Assembly: GCA_902494875.1 (NCBI GenBank)
Contig: CABUUO010000001.1
Location: 62,001 to 126,000, forward strand
DNA length: 64,000 bases
Reading direction: 5' to 3'
Source: an uncultured Pseudomonadota bacterium
GTDB taxonomy: Bacteria; Pseudomonadota; Alphaproteobacteria; RF32; CAG-239
Made by a program: the position numbers and the translations under genes. The notes beneath the pieces were generated by a model, which made no database searches, had not been told where the DNA came from, and saw nothing but the letters and a program-made list of their open reading frames with translations. This document shows, piece after piece, positions 32,115 to 40,370 of the stretch. Position 1 is the stretch's first letter. Each line of letters starts with the position of its first letter.

Positions 32115-33374
32115 TTACAGATATCCTTTGATTTTTTCGACAATGCCGTCTAAAACCTTGGCTTCGCCGTATGCCCAGTTGTAGGCCAGGCTGCGTTTGG
32201 CTTCGAGCAGATCTTTGTTTTTAAGAAGCTGAAGAAGCGTGGTTTCAAGTTCGGCGGCGTCGTTGATCTGAATGACGGCGTCGGCTTTTTTGGCGCGGTT
32301 CATAGCATCCGTAAAGTTGTGCATATAAGGTCCGACAATGACCGCGTCGCGAAAACGGGATGGTTCCATGAAGTTTTGGCCGCCATGCGGAATAAGCGAA
32401 CCGCCGATGAAAACAATCGGCGACAGGTCATACCAGATGCCGACTTCGCCGATGGTGTCGGCAATATATACGTCCGTGTCCGGGGTGATTTTCTCGCCCT
32501 TGGAGCGCAGAGCCGTTTTGAGACCGAGACTGTTCAACTGTTCCTGAATTTCGGGGCCGCGGTTGGGGTGACGAGGCGCAATCAGGGTGAGAAGGCCGGG
32601 AACTTCGGAATTTGTTTTCTTTAAAAAACGGCCGATTTTGAGTTCTTCATCATGGTGTGTCGAACTGACGACCCACAGCGGGCGGCCGTTGATTTGGCTT
32701 TCAATTTCGGCTTTTTTGTCCGGGTCGACAGGCGGATTAATGCCGGCATATTTCAGGTTGCCCAGACACATGGAATTTTTGGCGCCGAGCACGCGCAGCC
32801 GGTAGGCGTCTTCTTCCGATTGTCCCAGACAAAAGGTAAAACAGTCAAGCAGCTCTTTGCTGATGAAGTCAAACTGCTGCCAGCGTTTGAACGATTTGTT
32901 GGAAATGCGGCCGTTAACCAGAATCAGCGGAATGTTTTTGCGTTTGATGCCCGAAAGCAGTGCCGGCCAAAGGTCTGATTCGAACCATAAGACCAGATCC
33001 GGCTGCCAGTGGCGGATGAAACGGGTTACAAAAGCGGGATTGTCTATGGGGATATATTGATGGAAGGCCCGTTCGGGAAGTCTTTTTTCCATGACTTCGG
33101 CCGAGGTGACGGTACCGGTGGTAACCATAACGTGAGAATCGGGATAGCTTTCCAACAGTTTGTTTATCAAAGGCAGCATGGATAAAGATTCACCGACGGA
33201 AGCGCCGTGCAGCCAGATGAGTTTTCCTTCTGGGCGTTTTTTTGCGGGGCGGCCGATACGCTCGTTAAAACGTTTGACGTCCTCTTTGCCGTTGAGCTGG
33301 CGTTTTTTGATATAGCGCTTAATAACCAAAGGGTATAAAATGCGGATCAGGGTGTTGTAGATGCGGATGAACAT
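32115..33374 (-). CDS. waaA: 3-deoxy-D-manno-octulosonic acid transferase
   Basis: 419 residues. Transfers Kdo from CMP-Kdo to lipid IVA, making the inner core of LPS. N-terminal membrane-associated segment, then ERIGRPAKKRPEGKLIWLHGASVGESLSMLPLI, the sugar-acceptor part of the GT30 family, and a C-terminal half with WVVSSTHHDEEL, IAPRHPNRGPEI, PIVFIGGSLIPHGGQNFMEPSRF. Full length. Located between the DUF374 acyltransferase and lpxK. Confidence 0.95.
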   Translation of the reverse strand: MFIRIYNTLIRILYPLVIKRYIKKRQLNGKEDVKRFNERIGRPAKKRPEGKLIWLHGASVGESLSMLPLINKLLESYPDSHVMVTTGTVTSAEVMEKRLPERAFHQYIPIDNPAFVTRFIRHWQPDLVLWFESDLWPALLSGIKRKNIPLILVNGRISNKSFKRWQQFDFISKELLDCFTFCLGQSEEDAYRLRVLGAKNSMCLGNLKYAGINPPVDPDKKAEIESQINGRPLWVVSSTHHDEELKIGRFLKKTNSEVPGLLTLIAPRHPNRGPEIQEQLNSLGLKTALRSKGEKITPDTDVYIADTIGEVGIWYDLSPIVFIGGSLIPHGGQNFMEPSRFRDAVIVGPYMHNFTDAMNRAKKADAVIQINDAAELETTLLQLLKNKDLLEAKRSLAYNWAYGEAKVLDGIVEKIKGYL

Positions 33375-33390
33375 GTCTTAATTCTTTCGG

Positions 33391-34140
33391 TTATTTTCGT
33401 TTGCTTTTCTGTTTTTTGGGTTTGAGACCCGGTTGAACCGGAGAAAGCCCCATGGCCCGATCCGATTCAAAGTTGATTTCGTTTAGAGCCGTTTCGACCT
33501 GAAGCCGATATTTTTCGAGTTCTTCGTCATTTTGGGTCCGTGGAATGTAAATAGGGGCAGTGAAACGGCAAATTCCTTTGCCAAAGGGGAAAGGAACCAT
33601 CATTTTATCCCAGGCTTTGCCGATGATTTTGCATTTTTGGACACTGTATGTCATGCCGATGATAGGTTTTCCGGTTTTCTGGGCATAGTAAACGGGACTC
33701 ATGGAGAGATGCATTCTCGGACCGCGGGGACCGTCGGGAATGATGCAGATGGAGCGGTTTTGTTCCAGTGAAGACATTAAATTCAACGCGGCGCCGCGGG
33801 CGTTGTTGTTGCTGGAGCCGCCGATGGTGCCAAGGCCATAGCGCTGAAGAACGCCGGCAATCATCCGGCCGTCGTTGTGCAGGGAAACCAGAGCGTCAAG
33901 CGGATAGCGATAATCGCGGAAAGAAGGCAGCATCAGAGCGCGTCCGTGCCAGCCGATTAAAATGAAGCTTTCGTCTTTTTCCCAGAGGCCGAGGGCGTTT
34001 TCGCGGCCCTCAATCTGCCAGCAGGTGGTTTTGTATACCAGACGGGTGTACCAGTATATCAGGCAGCTGATAAGGCCGGTGACAAGGTTTGACTTGGTGA
34101 TTTTCTTGTTAAAGTTTTTGATATGTTCTTTTAGTTTCAT
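33391..34140 (-). CDS. DUF374 family lysophospholipid acyltransferase-like protein
   Basis: 249 residues. A PlsC/LpxL-like acyltransferase fold of the DUF374 group: FILIGWHGRALMLPSF holds the His of the usual HxxxxD box but with Gly-Arg following, and IPDGPRGPRMHLSMSPVYYAQKTGKPIIGMTYSV is the strongly conserved DUF374 block. These genes commonly sit next to waaA and lpxK in alphaproteobacteria, and a role in lipid A acylation is inferred from that. An Arg/Lys-rich tail ends the protein. 16 bp separate it from waaA. Confidence 0.85.
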   Translation of the reverse strand: MKLKEHIKNFNKKITKSNLVTGLISCLIYWYTRLVYKTTCWQIEGRENALGLWEKDESFILIGWHGRALMLPSFRDYRYPLDALVSLHNDGRMIAGVLQRYGLGTIGGSSNNNARGAALNLMSSLEQNRSICIIPDGPRGPRMHLSMSPVYYAQKTGKPIIGMTYSVQKCKIIGKAWDKMMVPFPFGKGICRFTAPIYIPRTQNDEELEKYRLQVETALNEINFESDRAMGLSPVQPGLKPKKQKSKRK

Positions 34141-34146
34141 CAGCGG

Positions 34147-34398
34147 TTATTTCTTTATGGTATCGGTTATAGAAATGCCGATTTTGTCACTTTCCGTTAT
34201 AACGACTTCTCCGTGGCCGATCAGAACGTCGTTGGCATAGATGTCGACATAGTCGTTGACGTCCCGGTCCAGTTCCACAACGGCGCCGCGTCCCAGCTTT
34301 AAAAGCTGGTGAACCCTCAAGTCTGCGCTGCCGAGTGTTACGGAGACGTTAACCATTATTTCCTCGCCGATGTCGGCGTTTATTTTTGAGCCAGCCAT
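34147..34398 (-). CDS. FliN-like SPOA domain protein
   Basis: 83 residues from ATG 34398, with AGAAGG upstream; an in-frame extension to 34464 lacks similarity. The whole protein is one SPOA (FliN C-terminal) domain: IMVNVSVTLGSADLRVHQLLKLGRGAVVELDRDVNDYVDIYANDVLIGHGEVVITESDKIGISIT. In flagellated bacteria FliN builds the C-ring switch; SPOA proteins also occur in type III secretion. No other flagellar or secretion gene is in the window. It leads the LPS core operon, 6 bp before the DUF374 gene, so it may act outside motility here. Confidence 0.82.
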   Translation of the reverse strand: MAGSKINADIGEEIMVNVSVTLGSADLRVHQLLKLGRGAVVELDRDVNDYVDIYANDVLIGHGEVVITESDKIGISITDTIKK

Positions 34399-34648
34399 GA
34401 AAAACCTTCTTTTGTTATTATGTTTACCACATAATATATAATTTTTTTTAATCTGCAAATTCAATTTGTTTATTTATTATACCTAAAAATGCGTTTTTGC
34501 AGGCAAAACAGAGCTTGTTGTGGATTAAAAAGTTTAATGATTGCCCGGAGAGGCTAAATGTGCCAAAAAAGTTCAGGCGCTGTATTGCAGTTTGGATTAT
34601 GTTTTCTTATATAGATATAGTAACAGAGAATTTTTGAGGAAATTAGAA

Positions 34649-37033
34649 ATGGCCGCAAAGAAAAAGAAATATCCGGTTCTCCCGCTGAGAGACATTGTTG
34701 TTTATCCGAAGATGATTGTGCCGCTGTTTGTCGGGCGCGACAAATCTATCAGGGCTCTGCAAAATGTTGTGGACAGCGACGGAAACATTATTCTGGCGAC
34801 TCAGAAAGATGCGGCGATTGAAGACCCACAGGCCGATGACATCTATAATATAGGTACGCTCGGTACCGTGGTGCAGATGCTGAAACTTCCCGACGGAACC
34901 GTGAAGGTTCTGATTGAGGGAATGGAACGCGTGAAAATCCTGAAATATGTAAAAAACAAAGAGTTTCTTGAAGCCGAAGCGGAAGTCGTGCCCGAAGTCC
35001 GGGATGAGGACGGCGTTGAACTCGCAGCTTTGGTGCGCGCCGTGCTGTCACAGTTTGAAGAATATGTCAAACTTTCCAAAAAAACGCCGCCCGAGGTTTT
35101 GGTTTCGGTCAACCAAATTGAGGATTACGGCAAACTGGCGGATACCATTGCCGCACATTTGTCTTTGAAAATTTCGGAAAAGCAGGCTCTGCTGGAAGGC
35201 AAAACGCTGGCTGAACGTTTTGAAAAGATTTTGGGCTTTATGGATGCGGAACTTACTGTTTTGGAAGTTGAAAACAAAATCAAGACCCGCGTGAAAAAAC
35301 AAATGGAAAAAAGCCAGAAGGAATACTATCTGAACGAACAGATGAAAGCCATTCAGAAAGAGCTCGGCGACGGAGACGAAGATTCCGAAATTACGGAATA
35401 TATGAAGAAAATTGATAAGACCAAGCTTTCTAAAGAAGCCAAGGAAAAAGCCCTGGCCGAAGTTAAAAAGCTCAAGTCCATGAGTGCCATGTCCAGCGAG
35501 GCGACCGTGGTGCGCAACTATCTGGACTGGCTGCTGGACATTCCCTGGAAAAAACGCTCCAAGGTCAACAAAGACCTTAACAAGGCTTTGGAAATTTTGG
35601 AAAAAGACCATTACGGCCTAGAAAAGGTCAAGGAAAGAATTGTCGAATATCTGGCCGTGCAGGCGCGCGCGGATAAGGTCAAGGGACCTATTTTATGTCT
35701 GGTCGGCCCTCCGGGCGTGGGCAAAACGTCGCTGGGCAAATCCATTGCCCGGGCAACCGGCAGAAGCTTTGTCCGGGCTTCGCTCGGCGGTATGCGCGAC
35801 GAGGCGGAAATCAGAGGGCATCGCAGAACCTATATCGGTTCCATGCCGGGCAAGATCATCAAAGGCATGAAAAAGGCCGCCACCTCCAATCCGCTGTTTC
35901 TGCTTGACGAGATAGACAAGCTGGGCAACGACTACCGCGGTGATCCGTCATCCGCGCTGCTGGAGGTGCTTGATCCCGAGCAGAACTCAAGCTTCAACGA
36001 TCATTATCTGGAAGTGGACTATGACCTTTCGGACGTTATGTTCGTGACGACTGCCAACTCGCTCGATATGCCGAGGCCGTTGCTTGACCGTATGGAAATT
36101 ATCCGACTGTCGGGATATACGGAAGAGGAAAAAATTGAAATTGCCAAACGGCATTTGATTCCGAAAATATTTAACGAAAACGCGGTTAAAAAACAAGAAC
36201 TGGATATTTCCGAAGATGCCATCCGCGACATTATCCGCTATTATACCCGCGAGGCAGGTGTGCGTAATCTGGAAAGGGAACTTTCAACGATTGCCCGCAA
36301 GGCGGTTAAGGAAATTTTGCTTTCGCAGGGCAAGAAGACCAAAGTAAACGTTACGCTGAAAAATCTGGAGAAATATCTGGGCGTTATCAAGTATCGTTAC
36401 GGCGAAGCGGAACAAAAGGACCATGTCGGCGTGACGACGGGGCTGGCCTGGACGGAAGTCGGCGGCGATATCCTGTTTATTGAAGCGGTCGATATGCCGG
36501 GCAAGGGCAAAGTTACCGAAACCGGCAAACTCGGCGACGTGATGAAGGAATCCATTGAGACGGCTTATTCGGTTGTCCGGGCGCATTGCCGCGAGCTGGG
36601 TATTAATCCGGAGATTTTCGAGAAAACGGACATTCATGTTCACGTTCCCGAAGGCGCAACGCCGAAAGACGGTCCTTCCGCCGGTATTGCCATGTATACG
36701 ACACTGGTTTCGGTGCTGACCAAAATTCCGGTTCGGAAAGACGTGGCCATGACCGGCGAAATTACGCTGCAGGGCAGGGTTCTGCCGATCGGCGGTCTGA
36801 AGGAAAAGCTTCTGGCAGCTTTGCGCGGCGGAATAAAAACGGTAATTATACCGAAAGATAACGAAAAGGATTTGGCCGAGATTCCGGATAATGTCAAAAA
36901 AGGCATGAAGATTATTCCGGTTTCGGAAGTCAGCGAGGTAATAAATATTGCGCTGAACGGAAAGGTGGAACCTCTGAAACAAATATGCCGTTGCGAAGAT
37001 GTTATTGAGCCGGTGTGCGACCAGCGTCAGTGA
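34649..37033 (+). CDS. lon: ATP-dependent protease Lon
   Basis: 794 residues from ATG 34649, with GAGGA 8 nt upstream; an in-frame extension to 34541 is unsupported. N-terminal LAN domain (YPVLPLRDIVVYPKMIVPLFVGRDKS), coiled coil, AAA+ module with Walker A GPPGVGKTSLGKSIA and LFLLDEIDKLG, then the protease domain with nucleophile Ser in GATPKDGPSAGIAMYTTL and Lys in VLPIGGLKEKLLAALR. Degrades misfolded and regulatory proteins. The tail is Cys-containing (ICRCEDVIEPVC), which is unusual. hupB follows, a common proteobacterial order. Confidence 0.98.
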   Translation: MAAKKKKYPVLPLRDIVVYPKMIVPLFVGRDKSIRALQNVVDSDGNIILATQKDAAIEDPQADDIYNIGTLGTVVQMLKLPDGTVKVLIEGMERVKILKYVKNKEFLEAEAEVVPEVRDEDGVELAALVRAVLSQFEEYVKLSKKTPPEVLVSVNQIEDYGKLADTIAAHLSLKISEKQALLEGKTLAERFEKILGFMDAELTVLEVENKIKTRVKKQMEKSQKEYYLNEQMKAIQKELGDGDEDSEITEYMKKIDKTKLSKEAKEKALAEVKKLKSMSAMSSEATVVRNYLDWLLDIPWKKRSKVNKDLNKALEILEKDHYGLEKVKERIVEYLAVQARADKVKGPILCLVGPPGVGKTSLGKSIARATGRSFVRASLGGMRDEAEIRGHRRTYIGSMPGKIIKGMKKAATSNPLFLLDEIDKLGNDYRGDPSSALLEVLDPEQNSSFNDHYLEVDYDLSDVMFVTTANSLDMPRPLLDRMEIIRLSGYTEEEKIEIAKRHLIPKIFNENAVKKQELDISEDAIRDIIRYYTREAGVRNLERELSTIARKAVKEILLSQGKKTKVNVTLKNLEKYLGVIKYRYGEAEQKDHVGVTTGLAWTEVGGDILFIEAVDMPGKGKVTETGKLGDVMKESIETAYSVVRAHCRELGINPEIFEKTDIHVHVPEGATPKDGPSAGIAMYTTLVSVLTKIPVRKDVAMTGEITLQGRVLPIGGLKEKLLAALRGGIKTVIIPKDNEKDLAEIPDNVKKGMKIIPVSEVSEVINIALNGKVEPLKQICRCEDVIEPVCDQRQ

Positions 37034-37053
37034 TGTTTTGCCGTGAAAGAGGC

Positions 37054-37091
37054 AAAAGACCCGGAATCTTTGTGAATTTCGGGTCTTTTAC
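37054..37091 (+). terminator. Terminator of lon
   Basis: AAAAGACCCG pairs with CGGGTCTTTT around a 16-nt loop, shortly after the lon stop. Confidence 0.8.
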
Positions 37092-37220
37092 TGTAAAAAT
37101 CAGAATCGCAAATATGCGATGGAACATTGTCTAAAAACATTACCAGGCTTGATTTAGCTGTGAATAAGTGCATAAAAAGTGTTGGAGTGGGGGCATTGAG
37201 ATAAAAAATGTGCACTTTTT

Positions 37221-37235
37221 TGTATGTAACCATTG
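37221..37235. promoter_or_regulatory. Recurrent motif upstream of hupB
   Basis: TGTATGTAACCATTG, one mismatch from the motif upstream of recA at 20974-20988. It lies just ahead of the hupB -35 box. Function unknown. Confidence 0.3.
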
Positions 37236-37242
37236 ATTTTGT

Positions 37243-37271
37243 TTGACTTCTAAAAAAAATCACGCTTAAAT
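37243..37271 (+). promoter_or_regulatory. Promoter of hupB
   Basis: TTGACT (37243-37248), a 17-nt A-rich spacer and TTAAAT (37266-37271). Confidence 0.5.
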
Positions 37272-37336
37272 TTTTGTGTGAAGCCGATAAAGGCTTTCCA
37301 ATGGTTTATAACTTATATTTAGAGGGAGTCCTCACC

Positions 37337-37609
37337 GTGAATAAAAATGAACTCATTTCTAGCATTGCTAACGAAACTGGCTTGACAAAAACCGATTCAG
37401 CCAAAGCTGTTGACGCTTTTGTTGCTTCTATCACTAAAGCTTTGAAGGCCGGCGACGAAGTTCGTCTGGTTGGTTTTGGTACTTTTGCCGTTACCAAACG
37501 TTCTGCTACTACCGGCCGCAATCCGCGTACCGGTGCCGCTATTAAGATTCCTGCTCGTAAGCAGGCTAAATTCAAAGCCGGTAAAGCTCTTCAGGATTCT
37601 GTAAACTAA
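37337..37609 (+). CDS. hupB: DNA-binding protein HU
   Basis: 90 residues from GTG 37337, with GAGGGAG 8 nt upstream. Small histone-like dimer that bends and compacts DNA. The classic HU pattern is seen: MNKNELISSIANETGLTKTDSAKAVDAF, then VRLVGFGTFAVTKRSATTGRNPRTGAAIKIPARKQAKFKAGKAL with the RNP(R/Q)TG beta-arm tip. It follows lon, as in many proteobacteria, but has its own promoter and terminator. Confidence 0.96.
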   Translation: MNKNELISSIANETGLTKTDSAKAVDAFVASITKALKAGDEVRLVGFGTFAVTKRSATTGRNPRTGAAIKIPARKQAKFKAGKALQDSVN

Positions 37610-37616
37610 TTTAAAT

Positions 37617-37641
37617 CAGGGTCGGTTTGTCCGACCCTTTA
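37617..37641 (+). terminator. Terminator of hupB
   Basis: AGGGTCGG/CCGACCCT stem, 8 bp after the stop codon, followed by a short T tract. Confidence 0.75.
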
Positions 37642-37671
37642 GTTTATGATCCCGGTATTATTTTTGAATGC

Positions 37672-37706
37672 AAAAGCGGATACGATGTGTGTATCCGCTT
37701 TTTTTT
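37672..37706 (+). terminator. Second hairpin after hupB
   Basis: AAAAGCGGATAC pairs with GTATCCGCTTTT and runs into eight T. A backup terminator for hupB, or a shield before the next gene. Confidence 0.75.
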
Positions 37707-37775
37707 CTTTATTTTGTCAATTTTCTGTGTTATAGTTATATTAATCTTGATAAACAACGTGTTGCAGAGGTTGAT

Positions 37776-38387
37776 ATGAAAAAGTTTAAACTTGCGTCAG
37801 ATAAGATGAAAAAAGTTTTTCGCGGGGCTTTGATTGCCGGTGTGGCGATGATGGCCATGGGCACTCCGCAGCAGGCTCAGGCTCAGAGCCTTTTGGACCG
37901 TTATAAAAACAGCGGCATTCATAAGATTATCAAGGGTGTTACGGATGTTTTGGCTGATGTCAACAATACAACCGCGTATGCCCGAGGCGATGTCGCCGGT
38001 ATCAGAATATATGGCAACAGTGTGAAAAGCAACGTGCAGGGTGTTTCTATGGAAGTGGAAGACTTGACGGGTATTTCTTTGAAACGCCAGAGAAATCAGG
38101 TTGATGACAATACCGCTGAGCAGGAGTTGCAGCGACGCAGGCAGCAGGTTGCTTCGACCAGACAAAGCACGGCAGCGGCCAGAAGCAGCGGAGGTCAGAA
38201 TCGGGCGGCCGTGTCTACCGGACAAAACGCTGCGGTCAGAGAAGTTTCTCTTGATCAACTGGTGAAAATGAGCGGCAGTGTTCAGCGTCAGGAAACCGTA
38301 AGGTCAAATGCCAATGCAGGCCAGAACAGGGGAACGGCCTCGGTTAGTCTGAATGATTTGGTTCAGAGAATGAACAAGACGCGTTAA
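37776..38387 (+). CDS. Unknown secreted protein
   Basis: 203 residues from ATG 37776, with AGAGG upstream; the open frame extends back to 37668 but through a terminator. MKKFKLASDKMKKVFRGALIAGVAMMAMGTPQQAQAQ is a signal peptide with likely cleavage after AQA, so the product is periplasmic or exported. The mature part starts SLLDRYKNSGIHKIIKGVTDVLADVNNTTAYARGDVAGIRIYGNSVKSN, then becomes Gln/Arg/Ser-rich and disordered. Two short similar segments occur: VSLDQLVKMSGSV and VSLNDLVQRMNKTR. Not recognised. Confidence 0.75.
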   Translation: MKKFKLASDKMKKVFRGALIAGVAMMAMGTPQQAQAQSLLDRYKNSGIHKIIKGVTDVLADVNNTTAYARGDVAGIRIYGNSVKSNVQGVSMEVEDLTGISLKRQRNQVDDNTAEQELQRRRQQVASTRQSTAAARSSGGQNRAAVSTGQNAAVREVSLDQLVKMSGSVQRQETVRSNANAGQNRGTASVSLNDLVQRMNKTR

Positions 38388-38404
38388 TAAAGCAAGCCTT
38401 GAAA

Positions 38405-38436
38405 AAAAAAGCGCCGTTTAAATCGGCGCTTTTTTG
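38405..38436 (+). terminator. Terminator of the 37776 gene
   Basis: AAAAGCGCCG pairs with CGGCGCTTTT, followed by T. Confidence 0.85.
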
Positions 38437-38556
38437 TATAAAAAATATTTTTTCGAAATTTTGTCATTTTTCTATTGATTACATTTGTAATATGTGTTAT
38501 ATGTTAACCCATGCAGTAAGAAATTATCTTTATTATTAACATAAAAAACAGAAATT

Positions 38557-38829
38557 ATGGCTAAGTATTCAAAGAAACAGTTAAAAGAGATTGAGGGTAA
38601 CGCAAAGAGCGCAGGTTTGGAAAAGTTCCGTCACTATGCTACGCCCCGCGGATATTATATGCTTGAATCCACATACGGCGTGCGCGTTCTTATCCATCAT
38701 AACAAAAAGTCTCAGTGCGAAGCTGTTGATGCCGTTGCCGAGAAAACCGGAGAGAAGGGTTGGATTGTCAATATGGCAAACAGACAGCGCAAATTTGTAA
38801 CCGAGAAGGGAGGCTACAAGGTCTTGTAA
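38557..38829 (+). CDS. Unknown small basic protein
   Basis: 90 residues from ATG 38557. Begins MAKYSKKQLKEIEGNAKSAGLEKFRHYATPRGYYMLESTYGVRVLIHHNKKSQCEAVDAV. Not recognised. No signal peptide or membrane span. It is basic, with a helix-strand-strand-helix look. It lies between terminators, so it is transcribed alone. Confidence 0.68.
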   Translation: MAKYSKKQLKEIEGNAKSAGLEKFRHYATPRGYYMLESTYGVRVLIHHNKKSQCEAVDAVAEKTGEKGWIVNMANRQRKFVTEKGGYKVL

Positions 38830-38851
38830 AACTGTTTTGGGTATGAGAGTT

Positions 38852-38890
38852 AAAAGTGTTGCAGCGTTTTTATGCCGCAACACTTTTTTT
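38852..38890 (+). terminator. Terminator of the 38557 gene
   Basis: AAAAGTGTTGC pairs with GCAACACTTTT, with a T run after it. Confidence 0.85.
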
Positions 38891-38924
38891 GTATCTGAAT
38901 TTCATGTAATAAGGTTGGGATGTT

Positions 38925-39092
38925 TTGTTGTGTTCAGCATGATAAGACTAAGCAGCAGAGATTCTTCACTGCGTTCAGGATGACATTGTTTTGAACGTTA
39001 TGGCGGAATAACTTCGGTATCCAGATGGAATAAAGGAAGCAATATTTGACCTGGATTCTGGTGTCAAGTATCAGAATGACAGGATGGGGGAA
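38925..39092. repeat. Dispersed-repeat-like noncoding sequence
   Basis: Contains GATTCTTCACTGCGTTCAGG followed by ATGACA, then CTGGATTCTGGTGTCAAGTA with TCAGAATGACA, whose ATTCTG and CAGAAT parts pair. Short elements of this wording are widely scattered in bacterial genomes as repeats between genes. No ORF here is credible. No second copy of this element was noticed in the window. Confidence 0.5.
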
Positions 39093-39177
39093 AATTAAAT
39101 TTGTTGTTTTTGTGGCGCTGTTCGATTGGCTAATGGCTTGCCATGTACGCCGGTCTCAATTTCTTGCTCTTGCAGAC

Positions 39178-39207
39178 AAAAAACACCGGAGCAACGGTGT
39201 TTTTTAC
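39178..39207. terminator. Terminator-like hairpin
   Basis: AAAACACCG pairs with CGGTGTTTT, flanked by A and T tracts. No gene on the plus strand reads directly into it; it may serve leftward or read-through transcription. Confidence 0.55.
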
Positions 39208-39225
39208 TTAGCGAGCTCTTTCGAG

Positions 39226-39299
39226 TTCGAACCTCTCAGCCATAAAAAAAGTCTGCATAAAGCAGACCTTTTTTATGGTGGGCGCTGAGAGGTTCGAAC
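39226..39299. repeat. Extended palindrome around the tRNA-Val 3' end
   Basis: GAGTTCGAACCTCTCAG followed by CCATA at 39226-39246 is the reverse complement of TATGG and CTGAGAGGTTCGAACTC at 39274-39299, which is the T-arm region of the tRNA-Val gene. Between them is the tRNA terminator hairpin. The inverted copy lacks the six bases TGGGCG of the acceptor. Confidence 0.65.
39243..39275 (-). terminator. Terminator of tRNA-Val
   Basis: AAAAAAGTCTGC pairs with GCAGAC and TTTTTT, directly after the tRNA CCA end on the minus strand. Confidence 0.82.
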
Positions 39300-39351
39300 T
39301 CCCGACCCTCTCGGTGTAAACGAGATGCTCTTCCAGCTGAGCTAAGCGCCC
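39276..39351 (-). tRNA. tRNA-Val (TAC)
   Basis: 76 nt with an encoded CCA. Acceptor stem GGGCGCT/AGCGCCC; anticodon loop TTACACC gives TAC; D-arm TTAGCTCAGCTGGAAGAGC and T-arm GAGTTCGAACCTC are normal. Confidence 0.96.
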
Positions 39352-39478
39352 ATCGTGTTTACAGAGGAGTTTATACACTTTCAAAAATAATTAATCAAGC
39401 TTTTTTTTCAAAAAAAATGTTTTTATTGGCAATTATTGCGCTATACTTCGGTTATTAATTGAAAACAGGAGATTTTTA

Positions 39479-39994
39479 ATGCTTATTTTGAATATCAACG
39501 GTCCAATCAACGCCGGCAAAAGCACGGTCGGAAAACTGCTGCAGGCCAAAATTTCCACTTCTTGCTTTATTGAGGCGGACGATTTGCTTTCAGATGAAGA
39601 ACAAAAACGGTTGAAACTTGATTTCAGGGCCGGAATCCGCGAACGGCTGAAGCGTTTGGACATTGAAATTGCCAGAATGACGAAAGCGAAGCGGTATGAA
39701 ACGATTATTTTTGCCTATCCGTTGAGCGAACGAAATTACCAGCAATGGAAAACATATGAAAATGAAGACATCAGGCTGATTTGTGTCACCTTGGCGCCCG
39801 ATATGGAAAACTGTCTTAAAAACCGCGGTACCAGAACGCTGAGTGACCGGGAAAGACAAAGAATCCGCGAAATGTATGAGGAAGGGTATGCTGCTCCCGT
39901 CAATGCGGATTTGGTTATACACAACGATCATCAGACGCCGGAACAGACGGCTGATGAGATTATCCGTTTTCTGAAACAAAAAAACGGGCTCTAA
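39479..39994 (+). CDS. P-loop kinase-like protein
   Basis: 171 residues, with ACAGGAGA upstream. Walker A is NGPINAGKSTVGKLLQ near the N-terminus, followed by CFIEADDLLSD, which resembles the substrate-binding strand of small-molecule kinases. A lid-like basic region RGTRTLSDRERQRIREMY comes later, and the tail ADLVIHNDHQTPEQTADEIIRFL is typical of shikimate kinase/gluconate kinase/chloramphenicol phosphotransferase-type P-loop enzymes. The substrate is unknown. It is a lone gene before the hydG locus. Confidence 0.7.
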   Translation: MLILNINGPINAGKSTVGKLLQAKISTSCFIEADDLLSDEEQKRLKLDFRAGIRERLKRLDIEIARMTKAKRYETIIFAYPLSERNYQQWKTYENEDIRLICVTLAPDMENCLKNRGTRTLSDRERQRIREMYEEGYAAPVNADLVIHNDHQTPEQTADEIIRFLKQKNGL

Positions 39995-40064
39995 AACGGC
40001 TTGTATTTTGATTGAAGTTTGGCTATATTAATTTTATTGTTTTTTTTATCGTAAGGAGATATCC

Positions 40065-40310
40065 ATGGAAAACAGAGTGGCCATTGTCGGCATTATTGTT
40101 GAAAATATGAATTCGGTTGAGGCTTTGAATGCTATTTTACACGAATATGCCGGATATATTATCGGCAGGATGGGAATCCCTTACAGAGAAAGAAAACTTA
40201 ATATCATTTCGGTTGCCATGGACGCTCCGCAAGAGGCAATCTGCGCTATGTCCGGGAAAATCGGCAATCTTGAAGGAATTACCGTGAAAACAGCTTATTC
40301 TAATTGTTAG
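40065..40310 (+). CDS. TM1266-type iron-only hydrogenase system regulator
   Basis: 81 residues, with AAGGAG ahead of ATG 40065. The pattern RVAIVGIIVENMNSVEALNAILHEYAGYIIGRMGIPYRERKLNIISVAMDAPQE is that of the small ACT-like putative regulator that travels with [FeFe]-hydrogenase maturation genes. It sits 60 bp upstream of hydG on the same strand, which supports the call. Whether it binds a ligand or DNA is not known. Confidence 0.85.
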   Translation: MENRVAIVGIIVENMNSVEALNAILHEYAGYIIGRMGIPYRERKLNIISVAMDAPQEAICAMSGKIGNLEGITVKTAYSNC

Positions 40311-40370
40311 AATAATTTATTAACCTGACAGGGAAGAGAAATCTGACCTAAAAGAAAGAGAACTGACATA

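Noticed and set aside
34541..34648. Upstream extension of lon
   Set aside because: The extra 36 residues do not resemble Lon and ATG 34649 has a good RBS.
37668..37775. Upstream extension of the secreted-protein gene to 37668
   Set aside because: It would pass through a terminator hairpin and destroy the signal peptide; ATG 37776 has an RBS.
39046..39288. 80-residue open frame on the plus strand
   Set aside because: Runs through dispersed repeats, two terminator hairpins and into the antisense of tRNA-Val; no RBS.
39276..39351. tRNA-Val as the attachment site of a genomic island
   Set aside because: The partial copy is inverted, not direct, and there is no integrase or island-like gene nearby.
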